Source: an uncultured Bacteroidales bacterium (GTDB taxonomy: Bacteria; Bacteroidota; Bacteroidia; Bacteroidales; Muribaculaceae). From it: 64,000 nt of DNA. Below the pieces are notes generated by a model. It was not told the DNA's origin. It saw nothing but the letters and a program-made list of their open reading frames with translations, and made no database searches. Shown here piece after piece: positions 37,634 through 46,272 of the stretch. Numbering within the stretch: position 1 is the stretch's first letter; every line of letters starts with the position of its first letter. Position numbers and translations under genes: made by a program. The stretch lies in contig CACZNH010000001.1 of assembly GCA_902782465.1 (NCBI GenBank), positions 1 to 64,000 on the forward strand, written 5' to 3'.

Positions 37634-39046
37634 TCACTCGAGGAACAAGCCGTCGAGAGTCACTACGCAAGGAATCATCTCGGAATACTGTGTTTGTGCA
37701 AGAGGATAGGTAGTGACTATTGTCAGGTGCAGTGCCTTGCGCGTTTGGGTTTGTTCGCGGAATAGTTCGCGTCGCTCAGTCAGTTTCTCGTAATAGGCTT
37801 TTGTCAATTTGAATGGCGCTGAAGTATATTTCATCTCACACAGGTTGATAACCTGGTCATTGCGATTGATAACGAGGTCTATCTGTCCGCCATCACCACT
37901 CCAGGAACATACTTCGCTGATGACCCCGGATATTCCCAGCGAACGTTTGATTTGAGCTATATGGCGCAAACACACCTGTTCAAAGGCGTATCCACTCCAT
38001 GCCCGATGGCTGGCACTCTCTATGTTTGCCGACCAATAGTCTGGATTTCCGCTGTTGAACTCACGTTTAAATCGCAAGTAGAATAACGTGTACTGGTCCA
38101 CCAATTGGAACATTGCACCTCGTTGCCGCTTGCCAAAAGCATGATATCGGCGAATGAAGTCGCAGTTCTCGAGGTTGCGTAATATCTCGGTCAGTCCACC
38201 ACCTTGCATGCCTGTGATCTCTTGAATTTCCAGCCGCGTTAGGCCTCGTGACTTGCGATTGAGGGCTTCCACCACTTTTTGATAAGCGGCACTGTCCTTA
38301 AACAATGAGTTGAATAAGATGTCATACTCGGTGGCAAGCTCTCCCTGCGGTGTAAAAAACAACCTGTTGATGTTTTGGTGGAATGTCTGCTTCTTATTGA
38401 GCAGGCCAAGATAAAAGGGCACGCCACCCATAATCATGTACAACTCGGTGATGATATAACGGTTCCATACAAACCCAGACTTGCTGAGAAACTCTTCGGT
38501 CTCGGCAAGCGAGAACGGGTGCAGGTGGATGCGTCGTGTCACACGATTGTGTAATCCGCCATGACCGCCAATGAGTTTGTTGGTCATCCATGTGGTGGCA
38601 GAACCGCAGACCACGAGCTTAAGGCGAGGCTGATCAGCAGCCCAACTGTTCCAAAACAGTTCCAATGCTTTGGTAAATCGGGAGTTGGGCGTGTCCATCC
38701 ATGGCATTTCATCAATGAACACTGTTAACTGACGACGCTTAATGGTTAACAAATAGCTGCGCAGGTTGTCAAATGCCTCCCACCAGTCTGCTGCTTGAGC
38801 ATAACTGACCCGTGATTTCTCGTTGAGGCGACGGGTGAAATTTGCCAATTGCTCCTTTATCGACGCACCATATATACCTGTCACGTAGAAGTCAAATTGG
38901 TTGTTAAAAAATTGCTTTACCAAATAGGTCTTACCCACGCGACGGCGACCGAAGACAGCAACAAACTCAGCATGACCTGATTCCATCGCTGCCTGTAATT
39001 GTGCACACTCGTCTCGTCTTCCGATGAATATTGGTTGTGGTTCCAT
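37634..39046 (-). CDS. AAA ATPase with DUF234 nuclease-like C-terminal domain
   Basis: A 470-residue protein of the archaeal-ATPase/DUF234 type (COG1672), widespread and often in accessory DNA. Walker A is FGRRRVGKTYLVKQF near residue 30, Walker B is LTVFIDEMPWMD near 110, and LVVCGSATTWM is the sensor-1 region. A winged-helix-like segment follows (RLEIQEITGMQGGGLTEILRNLE). The C-terminal domain contains GDGGQIDLVI then VINLCEMKYT, a PD-(D/E)xK arrangement (D...ExK) as in DUF234. Biological role is not established for the family; nucleic-acid processing or toxin-like activity has been proposed. The gene is isolated between two identical 81-bp terminator repeats, which suggests insertion as a cassette. 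Confidence 0.9.
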   Translation of the reverse strand: MEPQPIFIGRRDECAQLQAAMESGHAEFVAVFGRRRVGKTYLVKQFFNNQFDFYVTGIYGASIKEQLANFTRRLNEKSRVSYAQAADWWEAFDNLRSYLLTIKRRQLTVFIDEMPWMDTPNSRFTKALELFWNSWAADQPRLKLVVCGSATTWMTNKLIGGHGGLHNRVTRRIHLHPFSLAETEEFLSKSGFVWNRYIITELYMIMGGVPFYLGLLNKKQTFHQNINRLFFTPQGELATEYDILFNSLFKDSAAYQKVVEALNRKSRGLTRLEIQEITGMQGGGLTEILRNLENCDFIRRYHAFGKRQRGAMFQLVDQYTLFYLRFKREFNSGNPDYWSANIESASHRAWSGYAFEQVCLRHIAQIKRSLGISGVISEVCSWSGDGGQIDLVINRNDQVINLCEMKYTSAPFKLTKAYYEKLTERRELFREQTQTRKALHLTIVTTYPLAQTQYSEMIPCVVTLDGLFLE

Positions 39047-39496
39047 CTCAATAATCCTTTATTATTACGCTTGCAAATATAGAGCATTTTTGTGAATTGC
39101 GAACAAAAAACAGCAAAGACTTTCCGCCGTAACTCATTTTTTTTACCACTTAGGGCGGCAGGTCTTCAATTTATTCATGACTCAAATCAATGAATCATGA
39201 TGCAATATTGGACTCTAAACAATACCACTTCAATTCCCCGTTAACATGTTCGAAATAAGCCTCATCTATTGAGGTTCAGAGGGGATATTTAAAGAAACTC
39301 CGCAATGCTGATGGGTGGCACTGCGGAGCGGTCGTTTATGATTGTTAATGTCGTCCTAATGGGCGATTATGCTTAGTGGTAGTGGCTCATGTTGTGTCTC
39401 GATTTTCATTTCAAGGCTACTTTACAACTAAATTACATTGAATTAATGCGAGCCGAGCACAAAAACAAAAGTTATTGTGTGATGGTGCAAATTTCC
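39047..39496. other. Intergenic region upstream of the ATPase gene
   Basis: About 450 bp without a convincing gene. It is AT-rich, with a 7-bp hairpin CTCCGCA/TGCGGAG (39298-39328). It must hold the ATPase promoter on the minus strand, but I see no strong consensus. A short plus-strand frame at 39389-39592 runs into the 81-bp repeat and is judged spurious. Confidence 0.6.
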
Positions 39497-39577
39497 AGCA
39501 AAATGAGGTTTTGTCTAGTACAAAAAAGGGATAAAAAGCGAGTTCTACACCAACTCTTCGATTGGTGCAGAACTCAT
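39497..39577 (-). repeat. 81-bp repeat containing a terminator, copy 2
   Basis: Identical to 37388-37468. It lies 27 bp downstream of the fructokinase stop codon and would terminate the fructan operon on the minus strand. Confidence 0.85.
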
Positions 39578-39604
39578 GGTAGTATGCGTTGAAAAAATAT
39601 AGCC

Positions 39605-40498
39605 TTACTGGGCTGCTGCAAGGAGTTCGGGGGGCAATACGGGCATGGCGCCGTTCTGGGTGCAGACGTAGGCGCTGACCTCTACAGCGAGTTTGTGGGC
39701 TTCATAAATGGGTTTGCCTGCCAGGATGGCGGCGCAGAAGGAACCTGTGAACGAGTCACCGGCGCCAACGGTATCAGCCACTTCAACCTTGGGAGTCGCC
39801 TGGAAGGAAATCTCGCCGGGCCTGAAAACATAGGAACCGTTGGTTCCACAGGTGAGTACCAACATGTCAAGATTGTACTTGCCAAGGATGAGCCAGCACT
39901 TGTTCTCGATGTCGAGACCGGGATAACCGAACATGCGACCAATGATCACCAACTCTTCATCGTTGATTTTAAGGACATTGCAACGGCGCAATGACTCTTG
40001 AATGATTTCCTTATTATAGAAGTTCTGACGGAGGTTGATGTCAAAAATCTTCATGCAGTCGTCAGGAGTTGCATCCAGAAAACGCTGGATGTTTTCACGT
40101 GAAACTACATTGCGCTGAGCCAATGAACCGTAGCACACGGCACGGCAGTTCTTTGCAATCTCCTCAATCTCGGGCGTGAAGGGGATATTGTCCCATGCCA
40201 CATTTTCCTTGATGTCGTAGGTGGGAATACCCTGCTCATCGAGGGTTACCTGCACGGTGCCGGTGGGATAAGGCACACGCGGCATGAGGTACTTAAGGCC
40301 ATGCTCATTGAGTGCGTCGATGGTCTCCTCAGCGAGTTTGTCCTCGCCCAGCGCACTGATGGCCATGGCATTGTCACTGCCCAGGAACTGGCCGGCATGA
40401 TAGGCGAAGTTGGCGGGGGCGCCACCCAGTTTCTTGCCTTCGGGGAGGACATCCCACAGGGCCTCGCCCAGGCCCACTACATAACGATTGTTTGCCAT
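39605..40498 (-). CDS. Fructokinase (PfkB family)
   Basis: Phosphorylates imported fructose to fructose-6-phosphate. The 297-residue protein has the PfkB N-terminal pattern (GLGEALWDVLPEGKKLGGAPANFAYH) and the C-terminal signature DTVGAGDSFTGSF with catalytic Asp248. Gly-Gly-Ala-Pro-Ala-Asn-Phe is the sugar-contact segment of fructokinases. It is the last gene of the fructan operon, 6 bp after the importer, and corresponds in position to BT1757 of B. thetaiotaomicron. Confidence 0.94.
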   Translation of the reverse strand: MANNRYVVGLGEALWDVLPEGKKLGGAPANFAYHAGQFLGSDNAMAISALGEDKLAEETIDALNEHGLKYLMPRVPYPTGTVQVTLDEQGIPTYDIKENVAWDNIPFTPEIEEIAKNCRAVCYGSLAQRNVVSRENIQRFLDATPDDCMKIFDINLRQNFYNKEIIQESLRRCNVLKINDEELVIIGRMFGYPGLDIENKCWLILGKYNLDMLVLTCGTNGSYVFRPGEISFQATPKVEVADTVGAGDSFTGSFCAAILAGKPIYEAHKLAVEVSAYVCTQNGAMPVLPPELLAAAQ

Positions 40499-40504
40499 AA
40501 TGGT

Positions 40505-41647
40505 TTATGCGGTTTTGAGTTGTTTGATGTAAGTAAAGAGATAGATCACACCGATGGCCATCACTGCCACAGCACCTGCCTGGCCAACAGCATCGCTGGC
40601 AAAGCCCATGAACAGCGGGAAAATCGTGCCGCCGAACAGACCCATAATCATCAGGCCGGACACCTCGTTCTGCTTCTTGGGCATCGACTCGAGAGCCGTA
40701 GCAAAGCACATCGAGAAGATGTTGGAGTTACCGTAACCCACGAGGGCGATAGCGGTGTACAGAATCCACTTCTCCTGGCCGAAGAACAGGCCGCACATCG
40801 ACAGGGCCATCATGATGACACTGATGATGAAGAACGTCCTCATCTTGAGCACGCGCAGGAAGAATGAGCCAGTCAAGCAGCCGATGGTACGGAAGATGAA
40901 GTACAGCGAGGTGGCAAATGCGGCCTCGTTCAGGCTCATGCCCAGACGCTCCATGAGAATCTTGGGGGCGGTGGTGTTGGTGCCCACGTCGATACCCACA
41001 TGGCACATGATGCCCAGGAACGAGAGCAGCACGATGGGCGTGCCCAACAGTTTGAAGCACTCTATAAAGGTCGAAGGCTTGCCCTCGATTTTCTCCTCAT
41101 GGATGGGGGTTACTCCTAACAAGACAGCAGAGAAAATACCTACCACAAAGTAGATAGCAAACAGCACGCGCCAGTCAAGTCCCAGGCTGGGAATTACCGC
41201 CGTGGCTCCCCACATGGCCAGATAAGGCGCGAGGAACGAGGCGATAGCCTTGATGAACTGGCCGAAGGTCAACGTCGATGCCAGGTTGCCGCCACCCATC
41301 ACGGTCGATACCAGCGGGTTGAGCGAGGTCTGCATCAGCGCATTACCGATGCCCAGCAGCGAGAAGGCGATGAGCATCACGGCAAAACTGTTGCCGAACA
41401 AAGGAATCATCAGCGAAAGAATCGTCACAGCCAGCGAAAGGAGAACGGTCTTTTTACGGCCGATTTTGTTCATCAGCATGCCCGTGGGAACGCTGAAGAT
41501 GAGGAACCAGAAGAATACCAGCGAGGGGAAGATGTTAGCCACCGAGTCCGAGAGCTGGAGGTCTGCGATACCCACGAGGTCAACGAAGCCCATGCAGAAG
41601 AAGCACAGCATGACCGAGATAATCGCGATTTTATTAGTCTTTGCCAT
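40505..41647 (-). CDS. MFS sugar importer, probable fructose transporter
   Basis: A 380-residue inner-membrane protein with about 12 hydrophobic segments of the FHS/FucP-like MFS branch. The loop GMLMNKIGRKKTVLLSL between helices 2 and 3 and the GIGNALMQTSLNPL segment are typical. Its place between a GH32 and fructokinase matches BT1758 and implies fructose uptake from periplasm to cytoplasm. The leader on the minus strand is heptamer-periodic (see 41648-41688). Confidence 0.92.
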   Translation of the reverse strand: MAKTNKIAIISVMLCFFCMGFVDLVGIADLQLSDSVANIFPSLVFFWFLIFSVPTGMLMNKIGRKKTVLLSLAVTILSLMIPLFGNSFAVMLIAFSLLGIGNALMQTSLNPLVSTVMGGGNLASTLTFGQFIKAIASFLAPYLAMWGATAVIPSLGLDWRVLFAIYFVVGIFSAVLLGVTPIHEEKIEGKPSTFIECFKLLGTPIVLLSFLGIMCHVGIDVGTNTTAPKILMERLGMSLNEAAFATSLYFIFRTIGCLTGSFFLRVLKMRTFFIISVIMMALSMCGLFFGQEKWILYTAIALVGYGNSNIFSMCFATALESMPKKQNEVSGLMIMGLFGGTIFPLFMGFASDAVGQAGAVAVMAIGVIYLFTYIKQLKTA

Positions 41648-41688
41648 TATTTATTTAGTTTTAAGTTGTCAGTCTTCAGTTTTCAGTT
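41648..41688 (-). repeat. Heptamer-periodic leader of the MFS gene
   Basis: Read on the minus strand, units AACTGAA, AACTGAA, GACTGAC, AACTTAA, AACTAAA lead to the ATG with no Shine-Dalgarno motif. The adjoining 41689-41708 shows CTATTAG and CCTTTAG units. Confidence 0.8.
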
Positions 41689-41710
41689 GGCATTCGCTAA
41701 TAGCTAAAGG

Positions 41711-43193
41711 CTAATAGCTGATTTGGTAAATCGTGGCCTTGCCGCCCTTGACCTTGAGGTTGGTGTAGGGTGCGGTGGGGAACACGAGGTTGGTCATCGC
41801 CATCTTGCCGTCGGCATCAAAGGCCTCGATGCTGCAACGGTCAACAAAGATGCGCAGTTGCTTGATGGCACCGTGGGTAGGAGCGACAGTCACAACGGGG
41901 AAGGCCTCGCTGAAGGAGGCGTCACCGCTGGCGGTGCGGTCCATTGCAAAGGTCTGCTTGGCCGCATCATAGGTCATCACCACCTGCTCGCCGTTGGCGT
42001 TGGACAGGGTCAGTTCCATCGAGTTTTTCACATCCACAACGATTTCGCAGGTCTCGGTCGGCTTTTTCACCTTGGCGCCGCGGGCTGCGAGCATCTCGGG
42101 CGAGGGCTTCACGCTGACGTAAGACTCTTCACCGTCGGTGAACAGGCCCAGGTCGCGGGGAATCGAGTTGGCACTGCGGAACTGGCGGGTGGGCACCTGG
42201 TTGGCATACTGCCAGTTGGACATCCAGGCGATTACCACATGACGACCAGCGGGGGCGTTGTAGAACGATACCGTGGCATAGTGGTCCTTGCCGTAGTCCA
42301 TCCACTTGGTGACCTTGGGCATCGACTCACAGGTGAACTTGTGGCCGTCGAAGGTAGATGTTCATCTCCTGACCAGCAGCCAGAATCATATTCCAGGCGT
42401 TGATGTCGCTGTTCCAGAAGGGGTTCGGGTCGCGGAAGTCGGGCACATCGCTCGTCAGGACGGGGTTACCCTCATACTTCTCGAACGTCATGCCGTTGTC
42501 GTGCGAGAAGGCAATCGACTGCGTCTGGTTCTGTCCGGCCGAGGTGTAGATGGCCACCACGTCGTTGCCGTCGGTCACACAGGAGCCCGAGAAGATGGTT
42601 CCCAAGGCATCAGGCTCGATGGCGATGGGCTGGTGGGTCCAGTGGATCAGGTCGGTCGAGGTCGAGTGGCCCCAAGTCATATTCTCCCACTGCGAGCCGT
42701 AGGGGTTGAGCTGGTAGTACAGGTGCCATACACCATCCTTGTAGAACATACCGTTGGGGTCGTTCATCCAGCCATAGGCGGGAGTGTGGTGATAGGCGGG
42801 ACGGAAACGCTCGCGGTTACTGTCGTCAAACGTGTCGGTTACCCGCATCTCGCGCCAGCAGACAAAGTCCTTGACGGCACCAGTGGTGCGGCGGTCGCCA
42901 TGGAAGGAGATGTCCACCAGCACCTTCTTGTTGCCGAAGCGCTGAATGTCCAGCGGCACGTAATAGTCCACCTTGTCCACGGCAAAGCGCACATTGAGCG
43001 TCTGCACCTGCTCGTTGTTCACAATAACGCGCACGTAGGCGTTCTCCTCTTTCTCCTGCACGGGCAGCAACAGATACTTGCCCGTTGCGTCAACCCGCAG
43101 CATGGCGTGGTTTTCGCTCAGCATCTGGGGGACCAGTGCCGTGGCCGAGAAGGCCACGAGCACTGCCACCAGAATGGTTAATAATTTGTTCAT
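41711..43193 (-). pseudogene. GH32 exo-fructosidase, inactivated by internal deletion and frameshift
   Basis: Two fragments of one GH32 gene. The 5' part (43193 to about 42354) encodes a signal peptide, a beta-sandwich region, WMNDPNG with the nucleophile Asp145 and DFRDPNPFW with Asp255, and stops being homologous at AAGQEMNIY. The 3' part resumes out of frame at FDGHKFTCESMPKVTKWMDYGKDHY (from about 42352) and continues to the C-terminal beta-sandwich. The missing piece, roughly 65-70 codons by comparison with intact family members, holds the EC motif with the acid/base glutamate. Even if the frame were restored the enzyme would be dead. Its position corresponds to BT1759. An assembly error at this junction cannot be excluded. 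Confidence 0.85.
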
Positions 43194-43220
43194 GATAGTA
43201 AAGGTCTTAAATTTTACCGT

Positions 43221-44810
43221 TTACTGGAACACTTTCAGGTCCGAAATGGTGATATTGCCACCATAGTTGTTGATACTCCAGCAGTTCTTCTGGATACCGT
43301 AGATGCGGTTGGTATAGGCGCAAACGTCGTTGATGTACATCACCATCACCGAGTTGTCGGTGTAGATGTTGATGTGATAAACGTTGTCGGCGGGGCGCTC
43401 AAACCAATAGCCATCGATACCCTCGATAAAGCCCTTGCCGGCACTGCCTTCCTGCTCGAAGTTCACCTTGCGATGATTCTCGTCCTCGGGGTTGACCATC
43501 ATCGTGTAATAACGGTCGCTGCCGGTGCCGCGCACCAGCGAGATGCCGAAGCGGTCCCAGTTGTTGGACGTGGTCACCGTGAACGAGATGTGGTTGCTGG
43601 TTCCCAGGCGGTTGTACATTACAAAGGCATCGTCACCCGAGAGGGTGCCATTGACACCGCTCATTTGGGCACCATTGCTGGCCATCACCTTGACGTTCTG
43701 CTCATTGTTGAACTTGGCAGCGATAGCAGGCACCTCACCCACGGTCAACGTACCGTCGGCATGCTGGATAATCTTGTGGCATACCAGTGCGCCCGACCAG
43801 TTGGGCTCACCGCCGGCTCCCACGTTGACATTCTTGTCATGGATGGTGTTGCCGGTGCGGTAGGGGCACCAACCCCAGATGTAGCGGTCCTGGCCGTTGC
43901 TTGCCGTCTTACCGGCATAGAAAGCACGAGTGTCGAGCACGCCCTCATGGCCGTCACGAGGCCAGTTGGCACCGGGATCGTTGAAGCAGGCCTTCAGGGC
44001 CTCCCAGGTGGGAGCCATCATGTACTTCACCTTGCGGCTCCACGAGGCACGATAACCCTCGCTGTACACCAGGTACCAGTAGTTGCCCATCTTGAAGATG
44101 TCGGGGCACTCACACATGCGGTCCCAAATCATGGGGAAGTTGCCGACGTGTTCCCACGCCTTCAAGTCGCTTGACTTGAACTCGGCAAACTTCAGGTTGC
44201 TGGAGATGACCATGTGGTAAAGACCATCGTCGGCAACAAAGATCTGCGGGTCGCGGAAGTCATTGTCCGAGTAGCCGTAGGTCGAGCCCTTCAGCATCCA
44301 CAAGGCGTCCTTGGTCCAGTCCTTGAAGTCGACCGAGGTAGCCCTCATCACAGCTTCGCGGCCATAACGGTCATGTCCCGTGTAATAGATGTAGTATAAA
44401 CCATCCTTCTCGTTATAGATGCAGCAGCCTGTACCCAGTGCGGCATCCTGCTCGTCGGGAGAAGTGCCAGTGGGCAATACCTCGCCCAGAGACTGATAGT
44501 TGGCGCAATCAACGGTCGATACGCCCCAGAAGGGGTGGTAGTTGAAGGCAGCATTGTTGTCAAACTCCTGCAGGTAGAGCACCTTGAAGTGGCCGGCCTT
44601 GGCATCATAGAAAGGCATCGGGTCACCACAACGGCCAATTGCGGGGTTGTAGTAGGTCTGGAAACCAGCCTCGTCTACCGAGTTGAAGAATGCCGTGTTA
44701 TCCCAATCCTTGGAAGGGTCAGGTCCGAAGCTATCCTCACTGCATGCCGACGAAGCGACCATAAAGCAACACAGCAGCAATGTGCTGAAAATATTCTTGA
44801 ACTTTTTCAT
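43221..44810 (-). CDS. GH32 surface lipoprotein, probable endo-acting fructanase
   Basis: A 529-residue lipoprotein (signal ending VASSACSEDSFGPDP, acidic after Cys, so probably surface-exposed) with a five-bladed GH32 propeller and a C-terminal beta-sandwich. The three catalytic motifs are complete: GDPMPFYD with nucleophile Asp63, FRDPQIF with Asp187, and CECPDIF with acid/base Glu234. The first motif is GDPMP instead of NDPNG, as in a divergent Bacteroidetes GH32 group. By gene order it corresponds to the endo-levanase BT1760, so surface cleavage of fructan is inferred. It is the only intact GH32 in this locus inside the window. Confidence 0.9.
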   Translation of the reverse strand: MKKFKNIFSTLLLCCFMVASSACSEDSFGPDPSKDWDNTAFFNSVDEAGFQTYYNPAIGRCGDPMPFYDAKAGHFKVLYLQEFDNNAAFNYHPFWGVSTVDCANYQSLGEVLPTGTSPDEQDAALGTGCCIYNEKDGLYYIYYTGHDRYGREAVMRATSVDFKDWTKDALWMLKGSTYGYSDNDFRDPQIFVADDGLYHMVISSNLKFAEFKSSDLKAWEHVGNFPMIWDRMCECPDIFKMGNYWYLVYSEGYRASWSRKVKYMMAPTWEALKACFNDPGANWPRDGHEGVLDTRAFYAGKTASNGQDRYIWGWCPYRTGNTIHDKNVNVGAGGEPNWSGALVCHKIIQHADGTLTVGEVPAIAAKFNNEQNVKVMASNGAQMSGVNGTLSGDDAFVMYNRLGTSNHISFTVTTSNNWDRFGISLVRGTGSDRYYTMMVNPEDENHRKVNFEQEGSAGKGFIEGIDGYWFERPADNVYHINIYTDNSVMVMYINDVCAYTNRIYGIQKNCWSINNYGGNITISDLKVFQ

Positions 44811-44817
44811 GAGTCAA

Positions 44818-46233
44818 TTACTTGGTTAAATAGTTGATAGCATTCTTGGTCATAATCTCAATGTTCTTGTGGAACTTCTCGGTGTAACCAGCCTCGTAGG
44901 TGTAGGAATACCAGTCGTAGCAGCCCGAGCCGACGCAGATGATGCCACCCTTGCCGTCATGAGCGGGATACTCCCAGAGCACGATAGCGCCATCGCCGCC
45001 AACACCGAGGATTCTACCACCGGTGCGGCCGGTCCAGACGTCATAGTTGTCATAGCCACCCCAGTCGGTACCGATGTGGTACTGGGCAGTGGAGTTGGTG
45101 ATATGGTAACCGGCATCGGTGCAGTAAACCTCGTTGGGGTTGTCACCGGCCACGAGACCCTGATAGATGGCATGATCATTCTGACCGTCAAAGATGCGGA
45201 ATGTCCACGGGCCGCCGACCAACTCGGCATAGGCCTCGTCCTGACCCCAGCAGTTGTTGGGCGTTGTCCACTCGTCGTCACCGGTCGTGCCGATGAATGA
45301 CGGCAGGTTGACGGCATAGCGGGTGAGCAGCAAGGCACCGCCGTTCTCGTAGAACTGGCGCAGCTCGTTCAGGGTGTTCATCGCATCGGTAGCCTTGGCA
45401 ACGAAGTTGTCGTGTCCGTCAACGCCACCGTCAACGTGCCAGTGCCACCAGATGAGCTTGCACTCCGACAGGTCGAGTGTTCCGGCGCGCAGGTCGGCAA
45501 ACGAAGCATACAGTGAGCTCTCCACGTTGCCCAGCATCCACTGGCAAGCGGTCTGAGCCTCGGGATCAAGGTCATTCATCGTGGGAGCGGAACCCAGGAA
45601 GAGGGCCTTGGGCTTGCTGATGGCAATCACCTTAACGGTATAAACGCTCTCGGCCGAGTTGTTCTTCACCGTGTAGGTGACGGGCTGCGAGAAGTCCTGA
45701 GCAACACCCGACGATGGGGAGATTGTTGCATTGGGGCTATAGGTGATGGTGGGCACCAGGTTGGTGATGTCGAGCGTTGCGGGAACATAGACGACAATCG
45801 ACTTGGTCTCCTGGTCGATGCTGCCCGTGTAGATGTCATTGATGACAAACTCATAGATGCGGGCCTCGTCGTGGAGGACAGACAAGGTCCAGTCCATATA
45901 GACGTCACCGTTCTTGACATGCAGCACCTTGGCGGCGTCCATGTTGATGGTTTCGCCCTGGCTAACGTTGCACACGGCGCCATCCGACATCTTCAGTGCC
46001 GTAACCTTCATGGCCGATGTCTCGTAGACCTCGGGCAGACGAACGACGATGGAGCGTGAAGGCAGATCGATGATTCCCTCATAATTGTCAAGGGTAATCT
46101 GTTCAATCATGCAGTTGCCCGACAACTGCAGGTCGCTGACGTTGTCATCGGAGCATGAGCTGAGCATTGTGGCGAGTCCGCAGCAGGCAAAGCACGCACA
46201 CAGTATATATAAAATCTTAGCTTTCATAATCAT
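44818..46233 (-). CDS. DUF4960 surface fructan-binding lipoprotein
   Basis: A 471-residue lipoprotein (signal ending LSSCSDDNVSD). The N-terminal 200 residues contain two Ig-like modules of the DUF5018 kind (LSGNCMIEQITLDNYEG and YEFVINDIYTGSID...SVYTVKVIAISKPKALFLGS). The C-terminal 260 residues are DUF4960, with a flavodoxin-like pattern (KALFLGSAPTMNDLDPEAQTACQWML, LIWWHWHVDGGVDG, GGALLLTRYAV). It lies just after susD, like BT1761, the levan-binding surface protein. Start may be the second Met. Confidence 0.9.
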   Translation of the reverse strand: MIMKAKILYILCACFACCGLATMLSSCSDDNVSDLQLSGNCMIEQITLDNYEGIIDLPSRSIVVRLPEVYETSAMKVTALKMSDGAVCNVSQGETINMDAAKVLHVKNGDVYMDWTLSVLHDEARIYEFVINDIYTGSIDQETKSIVVYVPATLDITNLVPTITYSPNATISPSSGVAQDFSQPVTYTVKNNSAESVYTVKVIAISKPKALFLGSAPTMNDLDPEAQTACQWMLGNVESSLYASFADLRAGTLDLSECKLIWWHWHVDGGVDGHDNFVAKATDAMNTLNELRQFYENGGALLLTRYAVNLPSFIGTTGDDEWTTPNNCWGQDEAYAELVGGPWTFRIFDGQNDHAIYQGLVAGDNPNEVYCTDAGYHITNSTAQYHIGTDWGGYDNYDVWTGRTGGRILGVGGDGAIVLWEYPAHDGKGGIICVGSGCYDWYSYTYEAGYTEKFHKNIEIMTKNAINYLTK

Positions 46234-46272
46234 TGTTATTTTATTCTTCGGAATTTAACTATGTTGCTGTGA

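Noticed and set aside
39389..39592. A short plus-strand frame ending in the 81-bp repeat
   Set aside because: Its last third is the translation of the repeated terminator sequence and it has no family match, so it is not a gene.
41711..42322. The GH32 3' fragment as a separate functional gene
   Set aside because: It starts in the middle of a conserved propeller blade, lacks a signal peptide and all catalytic residues, and continues the upstream fragment in another frame.
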